Assembly: GCA_021732045.1 (NCBI GenBank)
Contig: JAKFWK010000002.1
Location: 434,001-498,000 of the forward strand
Direction: 5' to 3'
Source: Sulfurimonas sp.
GTDB taxonomy: Bacteria; Campylobacterota; Campylobacteria; Campylobacterales; Sulfurimonadaceae
DNA: 64,000 nt
In this document: piece after piece, positions 16,704 through 24,169 of the stretch
How positions within the stretch are numbered: the first letter of the stretch is position 1
Layout of the letters: every line of letters begins with the position of its first letter
The notes under the pieces: model-generated
Database searches by the model: none
Seen by the model: the letters and a program-made list of their open reading frames with translations, nothing else
What the model was told of the DNA's origin: nothing
Translations under genes and position numbers: made by a program

Positions 16704-17767
16704 CTTGGCTCCAAAAGTTTTTTATATTCATTTGGATGATTTTTCTTCCAAACTTCACTTATATATTGAAAGACTTGAACTTTTGAGTTAAATCCTTCTG
16801 TCGTATAGAGCCTATCCTCTTCATCACAATAAAGAGATGACGGTAGATGGAATGTTCCAGGGGTAGTACCGGCACCGCCAAAATAGAGGAGAAGCTCTCC
16901 TTTATCATTAAAAATTTGAACATTATTAAAAGCAGCATCTGCTGCATAAATATGACCCTCACTATCTACTGCAACGCCTTTTGGACGAGCAAACATGCCA
17001 GGCTTATCTCCAACTTTTCCGAACTTTGATAAAAATTTACCATTTTTATCAAAAATCTGAATTCTAAAATTCTGTGTATCCCCAACTATAAGATTCCCAT
17101 TTCGGCGGTCAATGCTAAGGTTTGTGGGATAGTTGAACTCACCATCTTCTATTCCCCGTTTTCCAATAGTCTGAACCATCACTCCATCTAAAGTATAAAC
17201 TTTAATATTATGTTGGAGTGTATCAGTTATATAAAGTAATCCAAGATCTCTATTTATAGCAATTCCAGTTGGCCGAGTAAATTCATCCTTTACACCAAAA
17301 ATTTTCTGAACAGAACCATTATCATCGTATGCGTAAACTTTTTTTAACTTCGCATCGGATACATAAGTAAGTCCCTTACCATCAAAAGCGATACTTACTG
17401 GTAGCCCTAGTTTACCTGATGGCTTATCTCCCAAAAAAGATACTTTTTTAGTAGCTCGATCAATAACAAAAACAACACCTTGCGCGGTATCAGTTGTAAA
17501 GATTTTTTCCTTATATGCAGCTACGCCGTAAGGTTTCACCATGCTCTTGGCCACTTTAGCGTCCTCAACACCTATAAAAGTATCAAGCGTGCTCTCTTGC
17601 TCAAAATCACGCTCTCCAGTATAAGTAGCAATATAAAAAAGTCTTGGTTCTTCCGGAAGCACCGGAACAACAAAGCCCTCTGTAATTTTCTCTTTTTGGG
17701 CAACACATCCAGTTGCTAAAATCAATGCCAAAAAAAGCATTGAATTATAAACCACCAACTTAATCAT
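16700..17767 (-). CDS. NHL-repeat beta-propeller lipoprotein
   Basis: This 355-residue protein has a lipoprotein signal: a hydrophobic segment ending LATGC, with C21 as the lipidated cysteine. Roughly six NHL blades follow, for example RPTGIAINRDLGLLYITDT and RPKGVAVDSEGHIYAADA. It is a clear paralogue of the NHL protein encoded at 12.9-14.0 kb, blade for blade. As a lipoprotein it is anchored to a membrane, probably the outer one. It may tether or assemble cytochromes or the barrel. It starts a tightly coupled set (NHL lipoprotein, isomerase, barrel, NHL protein, multiheme cytochrome) in which most junctions overlap or nearly touch. Confidence 0.87.
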   Translation of the reverse strand: MIKLVVYNSMLFLALILATGCVAQKEKITEGFVVPVLPEEPRLFYIATYTGERDFEQESTLDTFIGVEDAKVAKSMVKPYGVAAYKEKIFTTDTAQGVVFVIDRATKKVSFLGDKPSGKLGLPVSIAFDGKGLTYVSDAKLKKVYAYDDNGSVQKIFGVKDEFTRPTGIAINRDLGLLYITDTLQHNIKVYTLDGVMVQTIGKRGIEDGEFNYPTNLSIDRRNGNLIVGDTQNFRIQIFDKNGKFLSKFGKVGDKPGMFARPKGVAVDSEGHIYAADAAFNNVQIFNDKGELLLYFGGAGTTPGTFHLPSSLYCDEEDRLYTTEGFNSKVQVFQYISEVWKKNHPNEYKKLLEPR

Positions 17768-17868
17768 CTTTATCTCCTTACATTAATTTTCATAATAAAT
17801 AGAGTATACACAATTTCATAAGATAATGCCAATGATGTTTTACAATATAAGTATTATGGATAATTTTA

Positions 17869-17900
17869 GCAAACCCACCTCGGAAGAGGTGGATATTTGC
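17869..17900 (-). terminator. Hairpin after the tetraheme cytochrome gene
   Basis: A 7-bp GC-rich stem (17875-17881 with 17886-17892) and a 4-nt loop is extended by outer pairs gcaaa/tttgc. It lies 14 nt downstream of the tetraheme stop on the minus strand. The following sequence is only moderately T-rich, so it may be a terminator or an mRNA-stabilising 3' end. Confidence 0.6.
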
Positions 17901-17913
17901 TAGATGAAGAAGA

Positions 17914-18615
17914 TTATTTTGCGTGACAGCCTATACATAAAGCACTTCCTGTATTTGCAACACGAAGGAATGTTCCATTTGTTGCTTCATGGGGATCATG
18001 ACAACTACCGCACTCCACTTTGCTGTTTCTAAGAAGATTGGCGATAGTCGTTGCTCCAGCCCAACCAGTTAATGCTGTTGCAGTAGCTTTTAGCCCTGCT
18101 TTACTTGGATCATAAGTAATTGATACTGGATGATCATTTCTCAAATCTGTACCGATTGCTGTTACTCCAGCAGGCATTACAAACGCACTCCCAGCAGCCG
18201 TAGCACCAAACTTAACATTAGCTCCAAGAGCAACATACCCACCTGAGCCTGGTGCATTAACCATAGAGTTAATTGCACTAACACCATCGTGACAACTTAA
18301 ACATGCCATAGACGGGCTGTTTGGCGTTGCATCAGTTGCTGTTCCACCAATAGTAGTACCATACATTGTAAATACACCAGATGGAGTTGCTTTATTCCAT
18401 AATGGTGCGCCAACAAAAGCCGTGTTTGCGGCGTGAGGAGTATGACAATAAACACAAATCTCGTCATTATTATCCCCAGCATCAGACTTAATTGTTCCCG
18501 TACTAGTACCTGAAAGATTATGTTTTGTTGCCGTAATATTTGATGTTGCAAAAGCACTCGAACCCAATGCTACTATCACTGCGATAGATTGCACCACCCT
18601 TTTAAAGGTTACCAT
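17914..18615 (-). CDS. Secreted tetraheme c-type cytochrome, OmcE-like
   Basis: This 233-residue protein has a signal peptide (cleavage near AFA-TS) and four CXXCH sites starting at C54, C105, C202 and C227. The whole chain has exactly eight histidines: four proximal (H58, H109, H206, H231) and four others (H32, H61, H162, H209), just enough for bis-His ligation of four hemes. Size, heme number and the pattern KHN-L, CxxCHTPH, CLSCHDG, GTDL-NDHP, ECxSCHDPH, LCxxCH resemble Geobacter OmcE as I remember it, which polymerises into extracellular filaments. A strong AAGGGAGGTG ribosome site precedes the ATG, and hairpins flank the gene. Filament formation is inferred, not shown. Confidence 0.85.
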   Translation of the reverse strand: MVTFKRVVQSIAVIVALGSSAFATSNITATKHNLSGTSTGTIKSDAGDNNDEICVYCHTPHAANTAFVGAPLWNKATPSGVFTMYGTTIGGTATDATPNSPSMACLSCHDGVSAINSMVNAPGSGGYVALGANVKFGATAAGSAFVMPAGVTAIGTDLRNDHPVSITYDPSKAGLKATATALTGWAGATTIANLLRNSKVECGSCHDPHEATNGTFLRVANTGSALCIGCHAK

Positions 18616-18650
18616 AGTACACCTCCCTTAAACTTTGTGTACTTAAATTG
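18616..18650 (-). promoter_or_regulatory. Very strong ribosome binding site of the tetraheme cytochrome gene
   Basis: On the minus strand AAGGGAGGTG lies a few bases before the ATG at 18615, the most complete Shine-Dalgarno match among the cytochrome genes here. A TATACT hexamer at 18679-18684 (minus strand) could be the -10 box of a separate promoter in the 260-nt gap. Together these suggest the tetraheme protein is made in larger amounts than its neighbours (inference). Confidence 0.5.
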
Positions 18651-18756
18651 CAGTAGTGATATGCTTAATGTTTTATTAAGTATACAACTTTTTTTGTTAT
18701 AGGAGATATTAGTTTTTATAATAAAATATAAAAATATATAGTGTTGTTTTAGCACG

Positions 18757-18774
18757 CTCCCGTGGGAAAGGGAG
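18757..18774. repeat. Small GC-rich hairpin in the gap after the octaheme gene
   Basis: ctccc at 18757-18761 pairs with gggag at 18770-18774 in an otherwise A/T-rich gap. It lies about 100 nt after the octaheme cytochrome stop on the minus strand. There is no T-run after it, so it is at best a weak terminator or an RNA processing stem. Confidence 0.3.
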
Positions 18775-18875
18775 TTCTATTTATGAATGTAAATCAATGT
18801 GATAAATTAATTATAAAAAAAATAATGTTTTATTAGAAAATATTTTCTTTATATTATTACAATTATTACAATTAT

Positions 18876-19907
18876 TTATTTTTTGTGACAACGAACGCAT
18901 ACACTAAAAGCAGTTTTACCTTTTGAGCGTAGCAAAAATATCCCCTCCGACCCATGAGGATCATGACAACCTGAGCAAACTAACTCTCTTCCAGGACGAG
19001 CAGGATCTTGCACGCCTTTTGTTGGATGAGTGCTTCCTCTAACAAAACTACTTATAACATGAGCTCCAGTTGCTTTTTCAGAGTGACAAGTGGTGCACAG
19101 ATCCCAAATCGACTTGCGCAAAAAGAACTCTTGATTTGAGCCATGGGGATTATGGCATCTATTACATCTACTATCACGAACAGGTCCATGTTCTGATTTT
19201 TTTGCAAACCAAACATTTTTGATATTTTCATGGCAGCCAAAACAGCGATCCATAATTGGATCTGGAGTTGTATATTTTGATTTATCTTCTTTTGCATTAC
19301 TATACTCTCCCTTTTCTCCCGTATGGCACTCTGTACACATCCAGTTTAGAGCAGGAGCATGTCCTTTAGTTTGTGATACTAAATTTTTATGGCACTGATA
19401 GCAAGAGGAGTCTTCTGGATTCTCAACAATTTCACCTTTTTTACGCGGCTTGTCGCTCATAACATGGCAAGTTTTACAAAGTTGTTCATTTTTATCATTA
19501 TGAAGAAGATTTTTTTTAAATCCCGAAGGTTCATCTTGAAATCCAGGAGAAATCTCAGAGCGAAAATAGACAGAAATTGTTTTACTCTCTTTAACTTCCT
19601 TCTCTTTGTATGAAACAACGCTAAGAGGATTATCACCAAGATTTGCTTTTAGTGATTGACAATAGACCTGTTTGTTTGCTTTTATCTCGCGTTCAAACTG
19701 ATTTCCCTGCGCATCAGTGAAGACAACTCTGCTAATCTGAGGATCTGTAACTTTAACTACAATAGTTATTTCGCTCTCATCTATAACAGTTTTAGCAAGA
19801 GGACGGATAATTTCAAGTGTAGTAGCAGAAAGCGTAAGTGAGGTTAAATAAAAAAGTGAAAAAAATGTAAGAGGCACAAGCCTCTTACGGGTAGATAAGA
19901 GTTTCAT
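18876..19907 (-). CDS. Octaheme c-type cytochrome with N-terminal beta domain
   Basis: This 343-residue exported protein has a signal peptide (to about residue 28) and an N-terminal domain of about 110 residues without heme sites. That domain's strands (EITIVVKVTDPQISRVVF) suggest an immunoglobulin-like fold. Eight CXXCH sites follow, starting at C144, 169, 191, 222, 248, 271, 311 and 337, with several in the doubled CXXCH-NPHGS/DPHGS style. Its ATG immediately follows the TAG of the 12-heme gene with no gap, so the two are coupled. It is probably a periplasmic or outer-membrane-facing electron carrier of this locus. The first codons contain a terminator-like hairpin. Confidence 0.88.
   Translation of the reverse strand: MKLLSTRKRLVPLTFFSLFYLTSLTLSATTLEIIRPLAKTVIDESEITIVVKVTDPQISRVVFTDAQGNQFEREIKANKQVYCQSLKANLGDNPLSVVSYKEKEVKESKTISVYFRSEISPGFQDEPSGFKKNLLHNDKNEQLCKTCHVMSDKPRKKGEIVENPEDSSCYQCHKNLVSQTKGHAPALNWMCTECHTGEKGEYSNAKEDKSKYTTPDPIMDRCFGCHENIKNVWFAKKSEHGPVRDSRCNRCHNPHGSNQEFFLRKSIWDLCTTCHSEKATGAHVISSFVRGSTHPTKGVQDPARPGRELVCSGCHDPHGSEGIFLLRSKGKTAFSVCVRCHKK
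19859..19888 (-). terminator. Intrinsic-terminator-like hairpin inside the start of the octaheme gene
   Basis: On the minus strand a perfect 9-bp stem (19867-19875 with 19880-19888) and a 4-nt loop is followed directly by ATTTTTTTC. It covers about codons 7-17 of the octaheme cytochrome. It has every hallmark of a Rho-independent terminator yet lies in coding sequence, so it could give partial termination when translation is slow. Function inferred. Confidence 0.55.
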
Positions 19908-21128
19908 CTACTTGAGATTTTCTATAGGTTTTTTACGATCGTAATGGCGTCGTGCATGACACGCTGGAGCACACGATCCTCCAGTAGGAGTTTCAATGTA
20001 ACGAATTGGAAAATTAATCGCACCAAAACTTGTTTTTGTTCGCAAGTGGTGTGGATACTCTTTTGTTCCATGAAAATCATGACACGCTCTACAAGTACGA
20101 CCTTTATCTTTATTAACATGAATAAAGTGCATATTTTTATCTCCATTACGGAAATTTGTTGCCGTTGTTGTCATCTCATCTTGAATCTTTGCAGGCTCAT
20201 GACACTCAAAACAGATATAGTTTTTTTCATCAAACTTAGCATAGAATGTTTCTGGAAACGGTTTTTTTAACATTCTAAGATTATCTGAACCATGAGGATT
20301 GTGACACACAGCACAATCTCCCCACAAAATAGGTCCATGATGATCAGGATTGTCTTTTAAATGCTGATCCATATTTGTCAGCTTACTACCATCAGTTGTC
20401 ATTTTGCTGTTGTGGCATGATAAACATAGGTCTTTGCCTGTATCTTTAACCAACATTTTAGGAGTGTTTGTTCCATGAGGGTTGTGACACTCTAGACATT
20501 TCTTAGGTCGGTCTAATGCACCATGTTTATGCGTTACTTTTGCCAAATGCTCTTTCTTCTCTACATGGCACATAAGACACAAATCCTTATTGCCATCCGC
20601 TTTAAGTTGAAATTTAAAATTCTCTGTATGAGGATCATGACAGTTTGTGCACTGATCTTGCACTGGAGGATGAATATGCTTTGTTGTTTTCAAAAATACA
20701 CCTTTGTCTGCATGACAAGATGTGCAGAGTTGATTTATATTTGAGAAGCGAAGTAGCTTCATATTGTTAGATTCGTGTGGATCATGACAAGCAGTACAAG
20801 CACCTGCACCAACTGGACCATGTATAAATTTTTTGCTATCTTTTGCTTCATGGCACTGACTACAAAGGTCAGGCATATCCATCTTTAAGGCACCGCTTTT
20901 ACCATCTTTTTCTGTATGACAAAATGAGCAATCTTTATCTGCTTTTGCCATCTCATATGGTGGATGAACTACCTTTTTGGCACTTTTAAGATTTGGCTCA
21001 AAATCTGGGCGCTCTATTGGAGCAGCAACAACCTTAACTGGTTCACTTCCAGCTACTGCAAGTTCCGTAAACACAAACCCACTTGCTATCATAAGAACTA
21101 CTGCCAATTTTGTAATTTTTTTATACAT
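19908..21128 (-). CDS. Multiheme c-type cytochrome (11 CXXCH plus CX3CH)
   Basis: This 406-residue exported cytochrome has a signal peptide (ending AVAGS) and regular doubled CXXCH motifs. Sites start at C67, 89, 111, 135, 160, 184, 211, 235, 272, 306 and 346. The last candidate is C386-APA-C390-H391, with three rather than two residues between cysteines. Many sites are followed by DPH or NPH, giving distal histidine candidates. The hemes are about 25 residues apart throughout, as in elongated wire-like cytochromes. It has no anchor, so it is likely periplasmic and may pass electrons from the inner membrane to the outer-membrane part of the locus. It is the first large gene of the cluster. 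Confidence 0.9.
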   Translation of the reverse strand: MYKKITKLAVVLMIASGFVFTELAVAGSEPVKVVAAPIERPDFEPNLKSAKKVVHPPYEMAKADKDCSFCHTEKDGKSGALKMDMPDLCSQCHEAKDSKKFIHGPVGAGACTACHDPHESNNMKLLRFSNINQLCTSCHADKGVFLKTTKHIHPPVQDQCTNCHDPHTENFKFQLKADGNKDLCLMCHVEKKEHLAKVTHKHGALDRPKKCLECHNPHGTNTPKMLVKDTGKDLCLSCHNSKMTTDGSKLTNMDQHLKDNPDHHGPILWGDCAVCHNPHGSDNLRMLKKPFPETFYAKFDEKNYICFECHEPAKIQDEMTTTATNFRNGDKNMHFIHVNKDKGRTCRACHDFHGTKEYPHHLRTKTSFGAINFPIRYIETPTGGSCAPACHARRHYDRKKPIENLK

Positions 21129-21166
21129 ATCTCATGTTTTCCTTAATCTAAATTCTATCTAATCTA

Positions 21167-21514
21167 CTAAAAATCTGTACGCATAAATGCTTGGATCATA
21201 TATCGTGCCAATGAACGATACTCATCCTCATAAAGATTTCCTATCTTCATAAGCTGAGGGCGCATCATCCCATCTCTCTCTGGATAAACAATCGGCTGAC
21301 TTTGACCTTTTAGGTATGCAACAAGTTTATTTTCATTACCGCTATAACGAATCCCAATCATTCGAATAGATGGTCCAACAGTATCATTATCTTTTGCATG
21401 ACACATAGCGCAACCACGCTCACTAAAAATAGCGGAACCAGACTCACTGTTCACTCCTGCAAAAAGTGCAGTTCCATATACAAAAACAACTAATACAATA
21501 AATTTGTTAATCAT
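21167..21514 (-). CDS. Monoheme cytochrome c
   Basis: This 115-residue protein has a signal peptide (ending LFAGV) and one heme site, C35-AM-C38-H39. It has a GP-x-I segment after the heme (VGPSIRMIG) and a probable methionine ligand in DGMMRPQ. It ends in a helix (EYRSLARYMIQAF). It belongs to the class I family and lies just upstream of the multiheme cluster on the same strand, so it may be the first gene of the operon and donate electrons to it. A divergent promoter region separates it from the lipoprotein gene on the plus strand. Confidence 0.85.
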   Translation of the reverse strand: MINKFIVLVVFVYGTALFAGVNSESGSAIFSERGCAMCHAKDNDTVGPSIRMIGIRYSGNENKLVAYLKGQSQPIVYPERDGMMRPQLMKIGNLYEDEYRSLARYMIQAFMRTDF

Positions 21515-21704
21515 ACTTAAACTCCAAATTGATGAATTATAAAAAATAATAATCCAGCACGATTATTCTTTAATAATAATATCTTATCACAATTAAATAA
21601 ATAATGTCAACAAATCTTAACAAATATACCATTTCAGCAAGGTTTCTATGAAAAGTTTAAGTCATAAATGTTAATATGTTGCAATAAAATTAAAAGGAAA
21701 AAAA

Positions 21705-22205
21705 ATGATTCAAAGTCGTATTATTGCACTAAGTTTAGTTGCGTGTTTTGCTCTCAGCGGATGTAACGATAAAATTGAAGAGGCAAATAAGACATCTCAA
21801 AAACCAGCTACAGAAGCTCAAGCACCTCTACAACAATTACAATTAAATCAGCCTGCAAATCAGCCTGAGCAAGGACACGAGGGTCATCAACACGAAAAAG
21901 CACAGGCTAGCGGAGGACTTACTATTGCTGATCTTTATGCAAAAAAAAGTGAGTTAAGCGGAAAAGTTATCTCTATTCATGGAAATGTTGTTAAAGTTTC
22001 AGAAGCAATTATGGGCAAAAATTGGATTCATATCCAAGATGGCAGTGGTACAAAAGAGACTAGTGATATAGTTTTTACATCAGATACTCAATCGGCAAAA
22101 GTGGGTGATCATATTACTGCTAAAGGAAAAGTAGCTATTGATAAAGATTTTGGTTATGGCTATTTCTACTCAGTAATCGTTGAAGAAGCAACTTTTTCAA
22201 ACTAA
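21705..22205 (+). CDS. OB-fold lipoprotein, His-rich linker
   Basis: This 166-residue protein has a lipobox (ALSGC, lipidated C20), a Gln/Pro-rich linker containing GHEGHQHEK, and a compact beta-rich domain (residues ~75-166). That domain includes GKVISIHGNVVKVSEAIMGKNWIHIQDG, split here by function: a strand, then the W-x-H/V-QDG pattern usual in small OB-fold proteins annotated as NrfJ-like or nucleic-acid-binding-like. The histidine cluster could bind metal or heme. AAAAGGA precedes the ATG. It is divergent from the cytochrome cluster and may be an accessory of it. A precise function is not known. Confidence 0.7.
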   Translation: MIQSRIIALSLVACFALSGCNDKIEEANKTSQKPATEAQAPLQQLQLNQPANQPEQGHEGHQHEKAQASGGLTIADLYAKKSELSGKVISIHGNVVKVSEAIMGKNWIHIQDGSGTKETSDIVFTSDTQSAKVGDHITAKGKVAIDKDFGYGYFYSVIVEEATFSN

Positions 22206-22308
22206 TAAATTTTAACTAAAAAAAGATAGATTGTTATAAAATTTAAATTGGTATTTTATTCCAATAGATAAATTCAATCCATCTTAAAAAAATTTTCTAC
22301 TCTTGACT

Positions 22309-22355
22309 ACAGTGAATTTTTCTTATGGTTTTTAATCTTTGAAAATTTTCACTGT
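22309..22355. repeat. Inverted repeat between convergent genes
   Basis: acagtgaa at 22309-22316 is the reverse complement of ttcactgt at 22348-22355, with T-rich and A-rich inner arms. It lies between the convergent OB-fold lipoprotein and glutathionylspermidine-synthase-like genes and may help end both transcripts. The long inner region makes it weak. Confidence 0.35.
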
Positions 22356-22408
22356 GATAAAGATATAAACATTCTCAAATACATCTAATTTAATCTTGTG
22401 GTCATATT

Positions 22409-23584
22409 TTATACTATAGCGTGACCGACAAACTTACTCATATTATTCATAATTTCTGAGCCTTTTCTAAAACTAACCCCACAAGCTTCATAGGCAAAAA
22501 ATACTCCCGCTTGATACTTAGCACCTTTTTCATCTCTGTTGAACTCAACATACTCTTGATAAACTTTTTTGTAGTTTCCATAAGGTCCATCATTTTCTTC
22601 CAACACGGCTCCATCTCTGTCGACTATCTTTACATTCGCACCTTCTCTACCAAAAACACTCTTTTCAACATACTTAATACCTTTAAGTGGCTCAAATGAT
22701 GTCTTTAAGAGATATGGTGAGTCAGGAAACAAGTCACAAAGGATCTTTAACATTCCTTTTGATTGAAACAACAGCGTGTATGCTGGGTTTAAAATTATTG
22801 CTTGTTGGTTGTTCATGATATTTGTTAGCATAGTCGCCAACTCTGGCTCATCAATAGCTATATCTTCCCAAGGATATAGTTTAAACCAGTACTCGTACTG
22901 ATTGTTGTCTCTATCAAAAATTCCATTTTCATCAAATTTAACATCTTGCAGATACTCAAAACCTGTATTAAAACCTGCATCTGTTGCTATTTGCTGAAGT
23001 AGTCTTGTTGTAGTCTCTTCCTCTTCATTTCCTCTAACAGACGAGAAAAGTATCTTCCATCCATCATATCTCTCATTAAAGAGTTCGATATCATCAAAAA
23101 GTGTGATTAATCTTTTAAAATTTTCGCCAATAGCATCGTAAACATTGTTAAACTGCTTATCTTCATCCATGCTATTATACTTTAAAAGCGCCCACTGAAG
23201 CAGTGCTGTCTCAAAAAGAGCAGTTGGAGTGTCTGCGTTGAACTCTATTAGTTTTATAGGTTTACCATCCATGCCGCCAGCCACATCAAATCTACCATAA
23301 ATATGCCAATGAACATCATTTTCCCAACTTTTTTTAATTGCATCTATAAGATTAAAAGGTATTCCAAGCTCAAAAAAAAGATTATTATCTATAACATGTT
23401 GAGCCGCCTCGGCATACATATCATAAATCTCATTTATAGCCTCATAGTAAGCTTCTGCTTCATTTTGGGATATCTTTATAATCTCATCACTAACATATCT
23501 ACTACCATCTTCATCTGTATGCCACGCAAATCCTAGCTCTTCAAGTATCTCTGGAGTAAGTGATTTTATCTTTTGCAAGTTCAT
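22409..23584 (-). CDS. Glutathionylspermidine synthase-like ATP-grasp protein
   Basis: This 391-residue protein matches the GSP_synth (YgiC/YjfC) family. It has an N-terminal EELGFAWHTDEDGSRY segment, the core YGRFDVAGGMDGKPIKLIEFNADTPT, then the ATP-grasp half with YPWEDI, SKGMLKILCDLFP and the late SVFGREGANVKI loop. Members ligate an amine or amino group to a carboxylate with ATP. True glutathionylspermidine synthesis is established only for a few, so the substrate here is open. It starts 3 nt after the UPF0323 lipoprotein gene, a pairing like E. coli ygiB-ygiC, so the lipoprotein and the ligase probably act together. Confidence 0.82.
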   Translation of the reverse strand: MNLQKIKSLTPEILEELGFAWHTDEDGSRYVSDEIIKISQNEAEAYYEAINEIYDMYAEAAQHVIDNNLFFELGIPFNLIDAIKKSWENDVHWHIYGRFDVAGGMDGKPIKLIEFNADTPTALFETALLQWALLKYNSMDEDKQFNNVYDAIGENFKRLITLFDDIELFNERYDGWKILFSSVRGNEEEETTTRLLQQIATDAGFNTGFEYLQDVKFDENGIFDRDNNQYEYWFKLYPWEDIAIDEPELATMLTNIMNNQQAIILNPAYTLLFQSKGMLKILCDLFPDSPYLLKTSFEPLKGIKYVEKSVFGREGANVKIVDRDGAVLEENDGPYGNYKKVYQEYVEFNRDEKGAKYQAGVFFAYEACGVSFRKGSEIMNNMSKFVGHAIV

Positions 23585-23587
23585 ATA

Positions 23588-24169
23588 TCACCCTCCATAG
23601 CTGCTAGAGCCACCAGACGATGAAGCTCCGCTAGAACCACCAAAAAAGCTTTTTTTCGCACCGCTACTACTTGATGATGAAGCACCAGATGCGCTTCTGC
23701 TGTATGCGCTTCTATTTGAGGCCGTGGAGTTACTCGCAAAACTTTTGTTTTTCATAAGAGCATTGCCAATCATATTTCCCATAAGTGAGCCAGCTGCAAC
23801 CGCTAAAATAGTTCCAGCTAGACCCATCCCAGCATTTCCTTCACCACTTTTAAGTGTTTCAGAAGAGCCACTTTGAACTTTTTGATACTCCTCTTCTGCT
23901 AGTTTTTTCATCTCACCTTCGCTCATAATTCTCTCAGTGATATTACCATCACTGCCTTTTTCACGAATTATTGCCCTGCTTGGACCACTTGTTGGAGTTT
24001 CTTCAACTACAATATACTTTCCGTTTGTAAGCTGTTCAATAACTAAAAATTTATTTTGTTGTTGTTTTTCTTCCTTCTGCTCTGATTGACAACCGCTCAA
24101 TACGCTCATCATTATCAAACCAGCACTTCCTAATGCTACACCACTCGCTATTGAAGAGATATGTTTCAT
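23588..24169 (-). CDS. UPF0323-type lipoprotein
   Basis: This 193-residue protein has a lipobox (VLSGC, lipidated C27), a charged segment with FLVIEQLTNGKYIVVEETP, and a Gly/Ala helix (GMGLAGTILAVAAGSLMGNMIGNAL). A low-complexity tail of Ser and Gly closes it (GASSSSSSG, ending SSSYGG). This layout is that of the UPF0323 lipoproteins of Campylobacterota. The function is unknown. The ATG overlaps the stop of the TsaC-like gene by 4 nt, and the ligase-like gene follows directly, so all three are co-transcribed. Confidence 0.8.
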   Translation of the reverse strand: MKHISSIASGVALGSAGLIMMSVLSGCQSEQKEEKQQQNKFLVIEQLTNGKYIVVEETPTSGPSRAIIREKGSDGNITERIMSEGEMKKLAEEEYQKVQSGSSETLKSGEGNAGMGLAGTILAVAAGSLMGNMIGNALMKNKSFASNSTASNRSAYSRSASGASSSSSSGAKKSFFGGSSGASSSGGSSSYGG

